Numbered from the stretch's first letter, positions 55,531-63,804 are shown. The stretch is 64,000 bases of DNA from Bradyrhizobium canariense (GCF_900105125.1 NZ_LT629750.1:682001-746000), one strand, 5' to 3'. The notes: generated from the sequence alone by a model not told the origin. Translations and numbers: made by a program.

Positions 55531-55800
55531 TCAGCAGCCGCGGCAGATGCTTTTGATTTGGGTGTTCAGCAATCTGTCGCGCTCTTCCGAGGCGGCTTTG
55601 ATGTAATCATCATTGCCGTGACGGTGGCCGCCTGCGAATTGTGCGCCATGCAGTCCGCCGCCGCCGAGAGCGCGGCCAGATCCATGACCGCCGCGCGCGT
55701 CGGCCGAAGGCGTCAAGGCGACCAGAAATGCCAACGACAGACCAGCTGCGATAAGTGTTAATCCCGGTAGCCGCGTCATAGTTATATTTTTCTGCATCAT
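55531..55800 (-). CDS. Small secreted Gly/His-rich protein
   Basis: A protein of about 89 residues; the start is one of several nearby ATGs (55818, 55800, 55797 or 55779). A signal peptide (LPGLTLIAAGLSLAFLVALT) precedes RGGHGSGRALGGGGLHGAQF and a conserved-looking C-terminus DRLLNTQIKSICRGC with two Cys. The Gly/His segment may bind metal. Function unknown. Confidence 0.68.
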   Translation of the reverse strand: MMQKNITMTRLPGLTLIAAGLSLAFLVALTPSADARGGHGSGRALGGGGLHGAQFAGGHRHGNDDYIKAASEERDRLLNTQIKSICRGC

Positions 55801-55958
55801 CAGCCCATGATATCGCAACTCGCGGCGAAATAGAGGCGACGATGGAATGAGCGCCGCTCAAAGGGCGCGCTCGAAATGCAGCGCCATATTGAGTTGCTCG
55901 ATGCATGATCATTTTCTCCCGCGACCGGCTTAAGGCCCTATCAAACGGGCCGTGGCCG

Positions 55959-56114
55959 CTAGAACAGGCCGGCGCTGAGATCCAGGCCGTAGGTCATCAT
56001 GAGCAGCGACACCAACAGTCCGGCGCCGCAAAACAGCGCGAGCTGCTTCAGAATTTCGCTCTCGAATGACGCTTTGGGTAAAGCCCACGCGAGAACCCTT
56101 GCGATAGCAGCCAT
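55959..56114 (-). CDS. 51-residue membrane protein, missed by length cut-offs
   Basis: The minus strand from the ATG at 56114 reads MAAIARVLAWALPKASFESE, then ILKQLALFCGAGLLVSLLMM and TYGLDLSAGLF before a TAG. TTTGGAGG stands seven bases upstream of the ATG. One TM helix is clear. The same kind of tiny protein (ending YGLDLS...F) is repeated in Bradyrhizobium genomes. Function unknown, perhaps a membrane-stress or regulatory peptide. Confidence 0.75.
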   Translation of the reverse strand: MAAIARVLAWALPKASFESEILKQLALFCGAGLLVSLLMMTYGLDLSAGLF

Positions 56115-56305
56115 TTGCGGCCTCCAAATCCAGGACTCCGAAGCGGAGTCGGTTTGGCAGGTGTAGCTTCAGTGGCGCGCGAGCGATGTGAACCAAGTCA
56201 CACAGATAGCGTTTTCCGGCGAAGTTGGTATCGGCTTCGCGGGAAGAAAACGCGCCAGCACAAGAACCGGGAACTCGGTGCCGACTCCACTGGACCGAAC
56301 CGGCT

Positions 56306-57115
56306 CTAATAGGACGATTGCAGGATGCAATGTGAGCATAACGATGCTTCTCCCGTCTTGCTGGTCGAAGCCGTTGCTACGGATATAGCGGATCCATCCA
56401 CCGATGTGGCGCGAAGCGTTGCCAGAAGCTGGGTTTCCCAGGAGAGGTGACTGACGTGTACGCGTGACGAAAGCTCAAACGCGTCGGCGTTCTGACTGAT
56501 CGCCAGGTCGTTTGACTTCGCCCAATCAGCCGCGTCATGCCCGGTGATGACGCGGACGTAATTGATCGTCTCTTGCGGCAATTGGCTTTCGCCGGCGAGC
56601 CACCGGCGGATACGCTCAGGACCGGCGTTGTAGGCGGCGGCGGCCAAACCCCAATTCCCAAAATGATCCTTGAGCTCGTTTAGAAGTTCAGCGGACTTTG
56701 GTAGCGCCTCGGCGGGGTCGAACGGATCTTTCAGACCTCTCGCGAACGCCGTTGCGGGCGTGAACTGGGCAATGCCTTGCGCGCCTGCACGGCTTATGGA
56801 GTCGGGGTTGAATCCGCTCTCCTGCCGGATCAATCGCAGGAAATAATTGACGGGCAAGGTATGCGCCGTCGCGGCATCCTCAGCCATTTTCTTCAGCGCC
56901 GCATCCGCCTGGGTATGCGGATGCGTTGAAGCGGCGATTGGCCGGCGTCTGGCGAAATGCAACGTCATGCCCGCAGGCACCTGGGCGATCGAAACGTCTC
57001 CGTCGGCGACGCGCGCTGCATCCATCGTCAACGGCGCCGAGAACGCAGAGCCTGGAAGCGCGACCGCTGCGAGCAAGACACAGAGTCTGCCGCGGAGCGC
57101 GGAGGCGGCGCGCAT
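56306..57115 (-). CDS. Lytic murein transglycosylase (SLT domain)
   Basis: A 269-residue exported protein from the ATG at 57115 (signal RLCVLLAAVALPGSAFSA). The SLT domain begins LPVNYFLRLIRQESGFNPDS with the catalytic Glu in RQESGF, followed by SRAGAQGIAQFTPATA and AAAAYNAGPERIRRWL. It cuts glycan strands to 1,6-anhydro ends. A C-terminal extension of about 100 residues follows. The gene is divergent from the small protein at 57238. The frame is open far upstream but has no features there. Confidence 0.9.
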   Translation of the reverse strand: MRAASALRGRLCVLLAAVALPGSAFSAPLTMDAARVADGDVSIAQVPAGMTLHFARRRPIAASTHPHTQADAALKKMAEDAATAHTLPVNYFLRLIRQESGFNPDSISRAGAQGIAQFTPATAFARGLKDPFDPAEALPKSAELLNELKDHFGNWGLAAAAYNAGPERIRRWLAGESQLPQETINYVRVITGHDAADWAKSNDLAISQNADAFELSSRVHVSHLSWETQLLATLRATSVDGSAISVATASTSKTGEASLCSHCILQSSY

Positions 57116-57237
57116 CGCAAAACGATGACTTCGCGGATCGCGTTTGCGGCCCGGCCAAATTGCGCTATCGTCATGGCGGTCTTCTTGTGTAAAGACACGC
57201 TTCCCAACGATGTATCTTTCAAGCAGAGAGCCGAGCG

Positions 57238-57525
57238 ATGAGAACACGATCATGGATGTGGATCGCCGTTGCGATGTTGCCGGCCGGTCTTTCGGGTAAC
57301 GCGACTGCGCAATCCGCGACTCTTGCTCTATCGGAAGTGTACATTCAGCAGTCCCGCGGCCTTGTCGCACCGGGCACAAAAGTCCAGAAGCCGACGCCCG
57401 AAGCCACAAGTGCTCCGATCCAAAATACGGGACCGACGGCTCCGGTAACTTGCAACGCGCAGAATGCATCCTCATCGCAAGCCTGTTATACAGCGACCCA
57501 GCAGGCACGGCCGGCAACACGATAG
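57238..57525 (+). CDS. Small secreted protein of unknown function
   Basis: A 95-residue protein with a signal peptide (WMWIAVAMLPAGLSGNATAQ), then SEVYIQQSRG and a Pro/Thr/Ala-rich C-terminus with two Cys. GAGAGCCGAGCG precedes the ATG. It converges with csgG (13-base gap) and is divergent from the transglycosylase. It could be a curli accessory or a nodulation-type surface peptide, but nothing in the sequence decides. Confidence 0.7.
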   Translation: MRTRSWMWIAVAMLPAGLSGNATAQSATLALSEVYIQQSRGLVAPGTKVQKPTPEATSAPIQNTGPTAPVTCNAQNASSSQACYTATQQARPATR

Positions 57526-57538
57526 TCTCCGTCAGCGC

Positions 57539-58429
57539 TTAGCTTTTTTTCGGGGCATCCTGCGAGTTAGCTTGAATGAATGTGGCCTTGCGCTGCTTTT
57601 CAAGCTCGATCATGAACGCGTCTCCGGCGGCCTTATCCTTGAACTGCCACAGATTATTCTTCACGCCTTCGAAAATGAGAGAATAGACGGCAAGCTGCAC
57701 GCCCTCGCGAACGCCCAGCGTGACCGGGGAGTTTTTGGTGAAACCGAGTTCTGCCTGCAGAAGTTGATCGACGGCAGCGAACAGGAAAGCGGAGCCTTGA
57801 ACCTGGAGTGAATAGATCGTCTTGGTGGTCGTTACCGAGGCCACGACGCGCCCGCTTTGCACGCTGACGGCCCGCAGCGCCACGGTGATGATGTCCTGGC
57901 GATATTGGATATTCGGACCAACTCCCAGATAGTTCGCGCCGATCCCGCCGGTGGCCTCGTCGCTGTCGTAACCAATGATACCGCCCTCCAGCAATATGCC
58001 GGCAAAGCGAAGCGGCGGCAGGCTCGGCGCCTTGTCGCCCTCCGCAGCGGTGCGGGTATTCTGGATGATCTGGCGCTCTTGCAGTAGCGGTTGCAGGTCG
58101 TTGCGTTCGACGACGTTGAACCAGGCACCGCCACCTGCTTTGGTCAACACATCGATCAGGACCGCGCTGCCGCCCTGCGTAAGGGCCCGCGAAAACTCCG
58201 CGAAATTGTCATTCGGTTTGTTCTGCCCGGTCAAATCCGGAAAGTTGTAGACGGTGACGTCCAGCTGCCGCCGCGGCGGGGGCAGGTGTTCGAGAACGAT
58301 ACCCGTCTTGGTGTCGGGAACGAGCGTGGCTGCATGCGCCAGCGGATCGTCAGCCGATCCGGTGATGCATCCGCCCAAGCTGAAAGAGAGCATCGCAATC
58401 GCGGCGATGCCCCGGAAGTACCTGTTCAT
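57539..58429 (-). CDS. csgG: Curli secretion pore lipoprotein CsgG
   Basis: A 296-residue lipoprotein with lipobox LGGC (residues 18-21). CsgG assembles a nonameric pore in the outer membrane through which curlin subunits leave unfolded. Seen here are LDVTVYNFPDLTGQNKPND, GGGAWFNVVERNDLQPLLQE, FAGILLEGGIIGYDSDEATG and RQDIITVALRAVSVQSGRVV. The sequence is of the normal size. It lies downstream of csgF with a 45-base gap, in the same direction. Confidence 0.94.
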   Translation of the reverse strand: MNRYFRGIAAIAMLSFSLGGCITGSADDPLAHAATLVPDTKTGIVLEHLPPPRRQLDVTVYNFPDLTGQNKPNDNFAEFSRALTQGGSAVLIDVLTKAGGGAWFNVVERNDLQPLLQERQIIQNTRTAAEGDKAPSLPPLRFAGILLEGGIIGYDSDEATGGIGANYLGVGPNIQYRQDIITVALRAVSVQSGRVVASVTTTKTIYSLQVQGSAFLFAAVDQLLQAELGFTKNSPVTLGVREGVQLAVYSLIFEGVKNNLWQFKDKAAGDAFMIELEKQRKATFIQANSQDAPKKS

Positions 58430-58474
58430 TGTTTTGAAATCCAGTGAGCTTCGAATCCGGCCAGACTTCTCGTC

Positions 58475-58777
58475 TCAGGGGGTAGTGCCGCCGCTGCCGC
58501 TGTTGGTGCCGTTGTTGCCCGTTCCGCCAATGACAACCGCGCCTGAACCGATATTGCTCAATGCATTGCTGAGACCGGACAGATCCGGACCTTGCTGGCC
58601 GGATTTGACACCCTCGCCCTGGGCCTGCGCCGTAGAGAGCAGGAAGCTGCCGTTGAGCGGATTGCCCCCGAATGTCGGATTGACCGGGTGATAAACCATT
58701 TCAGATGCGAAGGCGGGTGCCGATGCACTCATTGCGATTATGGTGATCGCCGCAATTGCCAAATACTTTTTACGCAT
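58475..58777 (-). CDS. csgF: Curli assembly factor CsgF
   Basis: A 100-residue secreted protein; signal AIAAITIIAMSASAPAFA, then the diagnostic MVYHPVNPTFGGNPLNGSFL that inserts into the CsgG channel. It is shorter than enterobacterial CsgF and has a Gly/Ser/Thr-rich end. CsgF couples the minor curlin nucleator to the pore and is needed for attachment of fibres to the surface. It lies between the minor curlin gene and csgG. Confidence 0.93.
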   Translation of the reverse strand: MRKKYLAIAAITIIAMSASAPAFASEMVYHPVNPTFGGNPLNGSFLLSTAQAQGEGVKSGQQGPDLSGLSNALSNIGSGAVVIGGTGNNGTNSGSGGTTP

Positions 58778-58810
58778 AACAAGCCCCTCGATTTGAATTG
58801 TCCCTGGACT

Positions 58811-59308
58811 TTATCGTTTGATCAACAAGCCGCCGTTAGGCAGCCGCGCGATCAGCATGTTGAGTGGTGCGGAGCCGGGAGGTTGGATGACGCCGATTGA
58901 AAGACCCTGCGTGTTGATCAGAGCAAGGTTCGACAGATCCTTGCCGCCCTGCCACACGCCGACATTATTGGAGTTGCCACCAATGATTCCGACATTGGAA
59001 GAATTGTTTCCGCCGGATTGCGACTGGAAGACGTGATTGTAGCTTCCGATCTGAAGCGTCTGAGCGATGTTTCCGTTATGTGGCGTCGCCATCTCCGGCG
59101 TCGGAACGAATGCCGTCTGGCTCGGTGTGTATTGAAAGACCGGCACCGTCTGCGTCGGCTGGGAAGCCGCTGTCGATTCAAATCCGGAGCGGGGATTGGC
59201 CTGCGTGATATAAGCCGACTGCGCAAACGCCGCCGGGCATGCGACCAGCATCAGCGCGCCGGCCAATCCTGCTCGTAGCGACGTGATGCCTTTCATGGCG
59301 AAGTGCAT
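58811..59308 (-). CDS. Minor curlin-like subunit (CsgB-type, nucleator)
   Basis: A 165-residue exported protein with signal GLAGALMLVACPAAFA and curlin-type strands: NIAQTLQIGSYNHVFQSQSG, NNSSNVGIIGGNSNNVGVWQ and SNLALINTQGLSIGVIQ. Only about three repeats are seen and the C-terminus is PNGGLLIKR. This fits a nucleator such as CsgB rather than the main fibre protein. The ATG at 59308 lies within the 3' end of csgH, with GGGAG upstream. The start could also be the Met at residue 5. Confidence 0.85.
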   Translation of the reverse strand: MHFAMKGITSLRAGLAGALMLVACPAAFAQSAYITQANPRSGFESTAASQPTQTVPVFQYTPSQTAFVPTPEMATPHNGNIAQTLQIGSYNHVFQSQSGGNNSSNVGIIGGNSNNVGVWQGGKDLSNLALINTQGLSIGVIQPPGSAPLNMLIARLPNGGLLIKR

Positions 59309-59595
59309 GTAAATCTCCCGCGGTCTGATTGGAGTGAAAGCTCGGCGTGATAATGCCCTATGGCCGAGCGATCCAGAATGAGCGTCGTAAGAATCTGTTC
59401 TGGCTGGTCCTGCAAAGCGAATGTGCCGCTCTGCATATTGTTGCTGCTTCCGGTCGAGCTCTGCTTGGCGATCAGAAAACGGTACTGTCCCGCAACCGGT
59501 TTATCGGATCGCACGACGGCCTGAAGCCGCAGGAAATCCTTTTCCGGCTGAGCCCGAATCACACATTCTATTCCGGTGGGCGGCAATACCGTCAT
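59293..59595 (-). CDS. csgH: CsgH/CsgC-type curli amyloid inhibitor
   Basis: A 100-residue protein with an Ig-like pattern: GIECVIRAQPEKDFLRLQAVV, GQYRFLIAKQSS, QSGTFALQDQPEQIL, HYHAELSLQSDRGRF. These match CsgH, the alphaproteobacterial periplasmic chaperone that stops premature fibre growth. A typical signal peptide is not seen from 59595; the start may lie a little upstream or the export signal may be weak. It overlaps the minor curlin gene by 16 bases and is the first gene of this run. Confidence 0.85.
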   Translation of the reverse strand: MTVLPPTGIECVIRAQPEKDFLRLQAVVRSDKPVAGQYRFLIAKQSSTGSSNNMQSGTFALQDQPEQILTTLILDRSAIGHYHAELSLQSDRGRFTCTSP

Positions 59596-59839
59596 GGATC
59601 TCTTTGCGTCCGTCGTTCAGTTCGGATGATTACCGCACTCGGCAATCGTTTGATGAAGTAATGAGTAGAGGCGCATGGTTGCCCTTTTTTGACAGCGGGC
59701 GTGCGCCAGTTCGCATTTGATCAAAATATCTAGAGAGCCTTCGTGACACTTGTGTAACAGTGCGGATCACAACGAAATCGCGTAAGTACTTGCTTCACCA
59801 GATGCCGTATTTTTCTCTGAAACGTTGCTTGTTCAGCAC

Positions 59840-60325
59840 ATGCCGACCATCGCAGACCTCGTGAACAATGGAGCGATTGTAAAAATCGACGTCGAGCTCG
59901 CGGCTCGCGATCAACCACTGCGACTGCTTTACGGCACGCCGCAATTTGTTGGATGGCTGAAGGAGATCCTTAACGGCGAGCAGCCGCCGCAACTGCTCGG
60001 ACGTACTTCGGCTGCAGAGCAAGTTGACGATCTTTTTCATTCGTTCTTGAGTGGCGAGCATCTGATCTTTACAAGACAGTTTCGCGTCGTCAGGGCTGAG
60101 GAAAATGCAGTCTGGGAATTGAAGACGCCGGATGTTCGTATCTTCGGTTGGTTCATGGCCAAGGATTGCTTTGTTGCCGTGTTCGGCAATTGGGCTGACA
60201 CAATCAAAGACCATGATCTGTACCGGGGTTATCGCCTCGCGATCCGGCGGCTGCGACGCGAATTGGGTATCGACGAGACGCTGTGTGTAAGGGGAGTTGC
60301 GCCTGATGACGTTCTTTCGGTTTGA
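59840..60325 (+). CDS. Toxin-like protein (Gp49/HigB-type, RelE superfamily) upstream of an XRE gene
   Basis: A 161-residue protein. Its C-terminal half has ENAVWELKTPDVRIFGWF, DCFVAVFGNWADTIKDHDLY and RGYRLAIRRLRRELG, which recalls phage-derived Gp49-like/HigB RelE-fold toxins, where WELK and RIF/Y strands carry the active site. The N-terminal half is an extension not typical of HigB. It is followed, with a 20-base overlap, by an XRE-domain gene, the normal toxin-antitoxin order in the HigBA group. The pair lies inside the curli locus, on the opposite strand. Confidence 0.68.
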   Translation: MPTIADLVNNGAIVKIDVELAARDQPLRLLYGTPQFVGWLKEILNGEQPPQLLGRTSAAEQVDDLFHSFLSGEHLIFTRQFRVVRAEENAVWELKTPDVRIFGWFMAKDCFVAVFGNWADTIKDHDLYRGYRLAIRRLRRELGIDETLCVRGVAPDDVLSV

Positions 60326-60659
60326 CATCGACGCGCGATCCCGAACGGCCGGCAGGTTCATCGGAAGAGTTCGCCGAGAACTCCTCAGAGCTGTCATGGA
60401 GGAGAAGGGCGCGGGCTTGACCCAGCAGGAGCTGGCTCGCCGGCTTGAAAGCCGCCGCTCGAACATCAACCGGCAATTATCAGGCGAGGTGGAAATAACC
60501 TTGCGCTCGCTTGCCGACCTTGCGTGGGCGCTGGATCGCGAAATCACGTTTGAATTGCGTCGCCCGGAAGACGCGGCAGGACAGAATATCGCGCCGATGA
60601 CATCGACGATCGGTCACAAGCCGATCAGGATCATCGCGCCGAAGACTTCGAGCGATTAG
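60306..60659 (+). CDS. XRE-family HTH protein, antitoxin-like
   Basis: A 117-residue protein. The N-terminal part is basic (RFIGRVRRELLRAVMEEKG). The HTH_3/XRE domain is LTQQELARRLESRRSNINRQ followed by EITLRSLADLAWALDREI. The C-terminal tail is unstructured and could bind the toxin. It overlaps the upstream gene by 20 bases, so they are translated together. It could equally be a regulator of the curli genes on the other strand. Confidence 0.8.
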   Translation: MTFFRFDIDARSRTAGRFIGRVRRELLRAVMEEKGAGLTQQELARRLESRRSNINRQLSGEVEITLRSLADLAWALDREITFELRRPEDAAGQNIAPMTSTIGHKPIRIIAPKTSSD

Positions 60660-60705
60660 AGAGCAGTGGGCGTTGCTCGATCATTTTTACGCGTAGGAAG
60701 AAAAG

Positions 60706-60732
60706 CAGGCGGCGGGCAATGCCCGCCGCCTG
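60706..60732 (-). terminator. Rho-independent terminator after the major curlin gene
   Basis: A perfect 12-bp stem CAGGCGGCGGGC / GCCCGCCGCCTG with a three-base loop, followed on the minus strand by CTTTTC. It lies seven bases after the stop of the 60739-61968 gene. It could also stop the XRE transcript from the other side. Confidence 0.9.
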
Positions 60733-60738
60733 AAATTA

Positions 60739-61968
60739 TTACTTCTGCGAAACAACCGCGGTGTTGTGCACGCCGTACTGCGCGGTGAACGAGGTGTTCG
60801 AAACATTCGCGCCGGTCGCCTGGGCAACCGTAGCCGAGTTGCCGTAGCCAACCTGCAGTGCAACCTGCGTGTTGTTGCCGGCGCTCGCCTGCTGGCCGGT
60901 GGTCTGCGCGGAGTTGACCACGTTGAAACCGCCGACCTGGGTGCTGAACGAGTTGTTGTTGCCCGCCGCGAGCGGAACAGCCATGGCCTGCTTGATGGTT
61001 GCCTGGTTCTCGACGCCGAACTGGGCGGTCACGGCGTTGTTGGTGCCGTTACCGGTACCGAAAACCTGGGTCTTCTGGTCGACGGTTGCGGTGTTCCCAT
61101 AGCCGGACTGGAACGTAGCTTGAGTGTTTCCGCCGTTCGCCTGGGTGATTCCGGCGCCGTTGCTCGCGCCGAATTGGCCGACGAACGAACCGTTGGTCTG
61201 CGGGGCAAGAGTGGCGACGTCGTCGCCGACGCTTCCGCCCTGCTTAACTTCGGCGATATTGCCGTTGCCAACCTGAACCGTGGCCGACGCGTTGTAGGCG
61301 CCCAGTCCTGTTCCGCCCACCGACTTCTGATCGGTGGAGACTTCGTTGCCGTTGCCGATCTGCAGCGAAGCGGACGCGTTGCTGTGCCCGTTTTCGAACT
61401 GGCCGAAATCGCTGGTGCCATCTGCGCTCTTCTGCGAAGTGGCGGCGAGGTTGTTGACGCCAAACTGGCCGGTGAACGAGGTGTTCGCAGCGCCCGTCGC
61501 GCTAACGCTCTTGTCCGACTGACCGATCACGGACTCGTTGTCCTTGCCAGCCTGAACCGTGCCCTGGCTATTCTGACCGCCGGTCTGGCTGACGGTGCTG
61601 TCGTTCCGAACGCCGTACTGGGCGCTGAACGAGTTGTTGGCAAAGGGCGTGCCCAGAAATTGCGAGTTGGGCTCCGTGCTGGTCTGGGTGGTGGTGGCGG
61701 TATTGCCGACGCCGACCTGAATGTTACCCGAGTTGTTCTGGCCGCTCAAACCGGCCGCCGTGCTGGGCTTCGTGACCTGCGAGGTGATGACGGAGTTGCC
61801 CTTGCCAGCCTGGAAGGTGCCCTGAGCATTGTTGCCGTTCTTCTGCGAGACGGTCGCGCTGTTGTACGCGCCGACCTGGTCGATGAACGACTCGTTGTCG
61901 AGCGGACCGGCTGCGTAGGCGGCCGGCGCGCTCGCGAGGACGAGCGCCAAAGCGGTCATCATTTTCAT
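60739..61968 (-). CDS. Major curlin repeat protein (CsgA-type amyloid subunit)
   Basis: A 409-residue exported protein; signal MMTALALVLASAPAAYAA. Nearly the entire mature chain is made of curlin repeats S-x5-Q-x-G-x-x-N-x5-Q. I count about 14 units (for example SFIDQVGAYNSATVSQ, SFSAQYGVRNDSTVSQ, SFTGQFGVNNLAATSQ, SFTAQYGVHNTAVVSQ) where E. coli CsgA has five. Gln and Asn ladders of this sort stack as a beta-solenoid amyloid. A double purine tract (GAAGGAAGA) stands before the ATG, and a terminator follows. Its promoter must lie in 61969-62152. Confidence 0.92.
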   Translation of the reverse strand: MKMMTALALVLASAPAAYAAGPLDNESFIDQVGAYNSATVSQKNGNNAQGTFQAGKGNSVITSQVTKPSTAAGLSGQNNSGNIQVGVGNTATTTQTSTEPNSQFLGTPFANNSFSAQYGVRNDSTVSQTGGQNSQGTVQAGKDNESVIGQSDKSVSATGAANTSFTGQFGVNNLAATSQKSADGTSDFGQFENGHSNASASLQIGNGNEVSTDQKSVGGTGLGAYNASATVQVGNGNIAEVKQGGSVGDDVATLAPQTNGSFVGQFGASNGAGITQANGGNTQATFQSGYGNTATVDQKTQVFGTGNGTNNAVTAQFGVENQATIKQAMAVPLAAGNNNSFSTQVGGFNVVNSAQTTGQQASAGNNTQVALQVGYGNSATVAQATGANVSNTSFTAQYGVHNTAVVSQK

Positions 61969-62152
61969 GAGGAAATCTTCCTTCGTTTTCCAAAGCGGGG
62001 CCGGCGGGTATCGCCGCCCTCGGCGCGCGTTAAAACATTCTTAACCTAACGAGCAGATGACAGTTTTGATTCACCTCTTGTTAACGTTTACGCGCGCGCG
62101 ACCGCCCGCGCAGATAGGTGCGCGTTCTGCAGACAACTACTGAGCTATTGAA
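61969..62152. promoter_or_regulatory. Upstream region of the major curlin gene
   Basis: No gene is visible. On the minus strand it carries TAAACGTTAACAAG and GGTTAAGAATGTTTTAACG, AT-rich blocks that could hold the promoter and regulator sites for the curlin gene. A known CsgD site cannot be assigned. Confidence 0.4.
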
Positions 62153-62593
62153 TCAGGCGGCGTGTTCGATCCGCAGCGAGCCGAGCCGCAATTCCTGATC
62201 GGCATCTATGGCGGCGCGGACGCGCATCAGCCCGGAGCTGCGAAGCTCGAGCGGCGCGAAGATCAGGCTGGTGGCTGCAACGATAAACAGCGGCGCGCCT
62301 GTATCGGTCTTCAAGTTGGCCACGAGCTCGGTCTGATCGTGACGCTCGGGCGTTTCAATCGGCTCTTCGAAAAAGGGTTTTTCCTCGCCGGGGAGATAGC
62401 ATCGCACCGCGATCGAATTGAACGGCTGCGACGCGGGCGAGAGAATATGAATGTGGACACACAGTTTCGGAAGCACCAGCGGAAACTGGCCCGAAATGAA
62501 AATGACGCCGTTGTAGCAACCGATGAAGCTGAGCTTGCCGCCCGCCTCGTTGCGAATATCGTCGCAGAAAATCGAATATCCGTACCGATTCAT
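62153..62593 (-). CDS. DUF6941-like protein
   Basis: A 146-residue protein starting MNRYGYSIFCDDIRNEAGGK followed by LSFIGCYNGVIFI, which are diagnostic for a small family of unknown function (DUF6941). The remaining part is beta-rich (LCVHIHILSP, IAVRCYLPGE, LFIVAATSLIFAPLEL). No catalytic residues can be named. It starts 402 bases from the next gene upstream. Confidence 0.8.
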   Translation of the reverse strand: MNRYGYSIFCDDIRNEAGGKLSFIGCYNGVIFISGQFPLVLPKLCVHIHILSPASQPFNSIAVRCYLPGEEKPFFEEPIETPERHDQTELVANLKTDTGAPLFIVAATSLIFAPLELRSSGLMRVRAAIDADQELRLGSLRIEHAA

Positions 62594-62995
62594 TCAATAA
62601 AGCCATTCCACGCAATCCGGTCGACAGAACGCGTTCTGCTTCCGGTTGGCGACGTCTTGTCTCACGATTATGACAGCAACATTACAGTGAGCTCTTTCCG
62701 TTCGCGGCGGCAACTGGCTGTGTCCGAATTGCATCGAACGACCGAAGAGCCGCGAGTGCGACATCGGGGATCAGGTGACCGGACTCACACATTGGGTCGA
62801 GGCGGGGCGAGAGCGTTCATCGCAGCGGCAGGCTGTACGCGCGAATGAAAAAAGCCGCTAGCAAGACCGCAGCGGCTTCCGGGTTGACCGGTGCTTAAAT
62901 CTGCCGGCCCCGGTCGAGAAAGCCTGGCCAACAGGTTTTCTCACCGAAGCGCCGAATCCTTACGACTTTGCAATTCGAAAAATCAGTTCACAACG
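62594..62995. other. Gene-free stretch containing a terminator
   Basis: I see no coding region I can support on either strand. It contains the promoter side of the DUF6941-like gene, a terminator at 62845-62878, and an AT-richer part (GATTATGACAGCAACATTAC) near 62665-62685. Confidence 0.55.
62845..62878 (-). terminator. Rho-independent terminator (minus strand)
   Basis: On the minus strand AAGCCGCT pairs with AGCGGCTT (loop of 11), followed by TTTTTCATTC. It lies about 120 bases after the stop of the gene at 62996-63256 and is probably its terminator. Confidence 0.78.
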
Positions 62996-63256
62996 TCAGT
63001 TCGTTTGGCGGTGATGATGCCGATAGGCGTGATGCCATGAATGATGCGGCATCATGGCGTTCTCGTTCTGCCACCTGTCATCGCGAAAATAGCCGCCATC
63101 GGTATACGGATTGCCCGGTCCATAGTTCTCGCAATTGGCGTTCGGATAGAACTGGGCGCAACGGCCGGGGTTTGAGATAACGGCCTGCGCCAGCGCAGGC
63201 GTTGCGAAAGCTGCGGCGGCGATAGCGGCAGCGCCGATCAATGCGAATTTCATCAT
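62996..63256 (-). CDS. Small secreted protein
   Basis: An 86-residue protein: a signal peptide (FALIGAAAIAAAAFATPALA), then a mature part with two cysteines (RCAQFYPNANCENYGPGNPY) and a His-rich C-terminus (HHSWHHAYRHHHRQ). The NANCENYGPGNPYTD motif is found in small Bradyrhizobium proteins of unknown function. The His tail may bind metal. GGAGACGATG surrounds the start. Confidence 0.8.
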   Translation of the reverse strand: MMKFALIGAAAIAAAAFATPALAQAVISNPGRCAQFYPNANCENYGPGNPYTDGGYFRDDRWQNENAMMPHHSWHHAYRHHHRQTN

Positions 63257-63363
63257 CGTCTCCTACATCGTGTGAGGAGAAAATGGGAATGCACCTTCAA
63301 TTCCGCCAATTACCTTATCGTGATTTTCAGATGGTCCTATTAGCCGGCGAGCGCTGCGGGCCT

Positions 63364-63804
63364 TCAGCTGTCGCCGCGGTCGTGGTGCCGTTTCTTCGAT
63401 GGCGGCGGTGGTGATGGCGGTGAAGCCGAAGCTGCCGCAGATTTAGGTATGTCCAGCTCGATCGGCGAAAAGACCTGTGACTCGCAATTGTCGATGACAG
63501 CAGCCGCACGTACCGAGTTGAATTTCCCGTCCGTGAAAAATACGGCGTACGCCGGGCGCCCAGCGTTTGTGGGTGAGCGGCTTCTCAAGCAAATGAGCCA
63601 TGGACCGGGTTCAATTGGGTTAGCTGCAATAGGCCCCGCGACCTCCAGTGGAGGGACAAGGTTTTCTTGCTCCGCAGCTTTCCGCAGATCCGGCACGGAT
63701 GACGCAGTGACGGGCGCAGGATCTTCCTTTTGGGGAAGGTCAGCGTCCGCAAATGACGAGCAAGCGGTGAGAATCAGACAGGGAAGCGCCTTCAGAAATT
63801 GCAT
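63364..63804 (-). CDS. Predicted lipoprotein of unknown function
   Basis: A 146-residue protein with a lipobox (LILTACSS, Cys at residue 15). The mature domain has PWLICLRSRSPTNAGRPAYAVFFTDGKF and two further cysteines (ICLRS, NCESQ) that could form a disulfide. The C-terminus is low-complexity (SASPPSPPPPSKKRHHDR). It looks like a small outer-membrane or periplasmic lipoprotein; no family is recognised. Confidence 0.78.
   Translation of the reverse strand: MQFLKALPCLILTACSSFADADLPQKEDPAPVTASSVPDLRKAAEQENLVPPLEVAGPIAANPIEPGPWLICLRSRSPTNAGRPAYAVFFTDGKFNSVRAAAVIDNCESQVFSPIELDIPKSAAASASPPSPPPPSKKRHHDRGDS

Noticed and set aside
55610..55912. 100-codon minus-strand frame starting MIMHRATQYGAAFRAR
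   Set aside because: Most of it is out of frame with, and overlaps, the secreted Gly/His-rich gene; the second half is Arg-rich low complexity.
60766..62049. 427-codon plus-strand frame opposite the major curlin gene
   Set aside because: It is the antisense image of the curlin repeats, which explains its length and periodicity.
63291..63425. 43-codon plus-strand frame behind a GAGGAGAAA site
   Set aside because: Short, Trp/Arg-rich at its end and antisense to the lipoprotein gene; no support beyond the ribosome-binding-like sequence.
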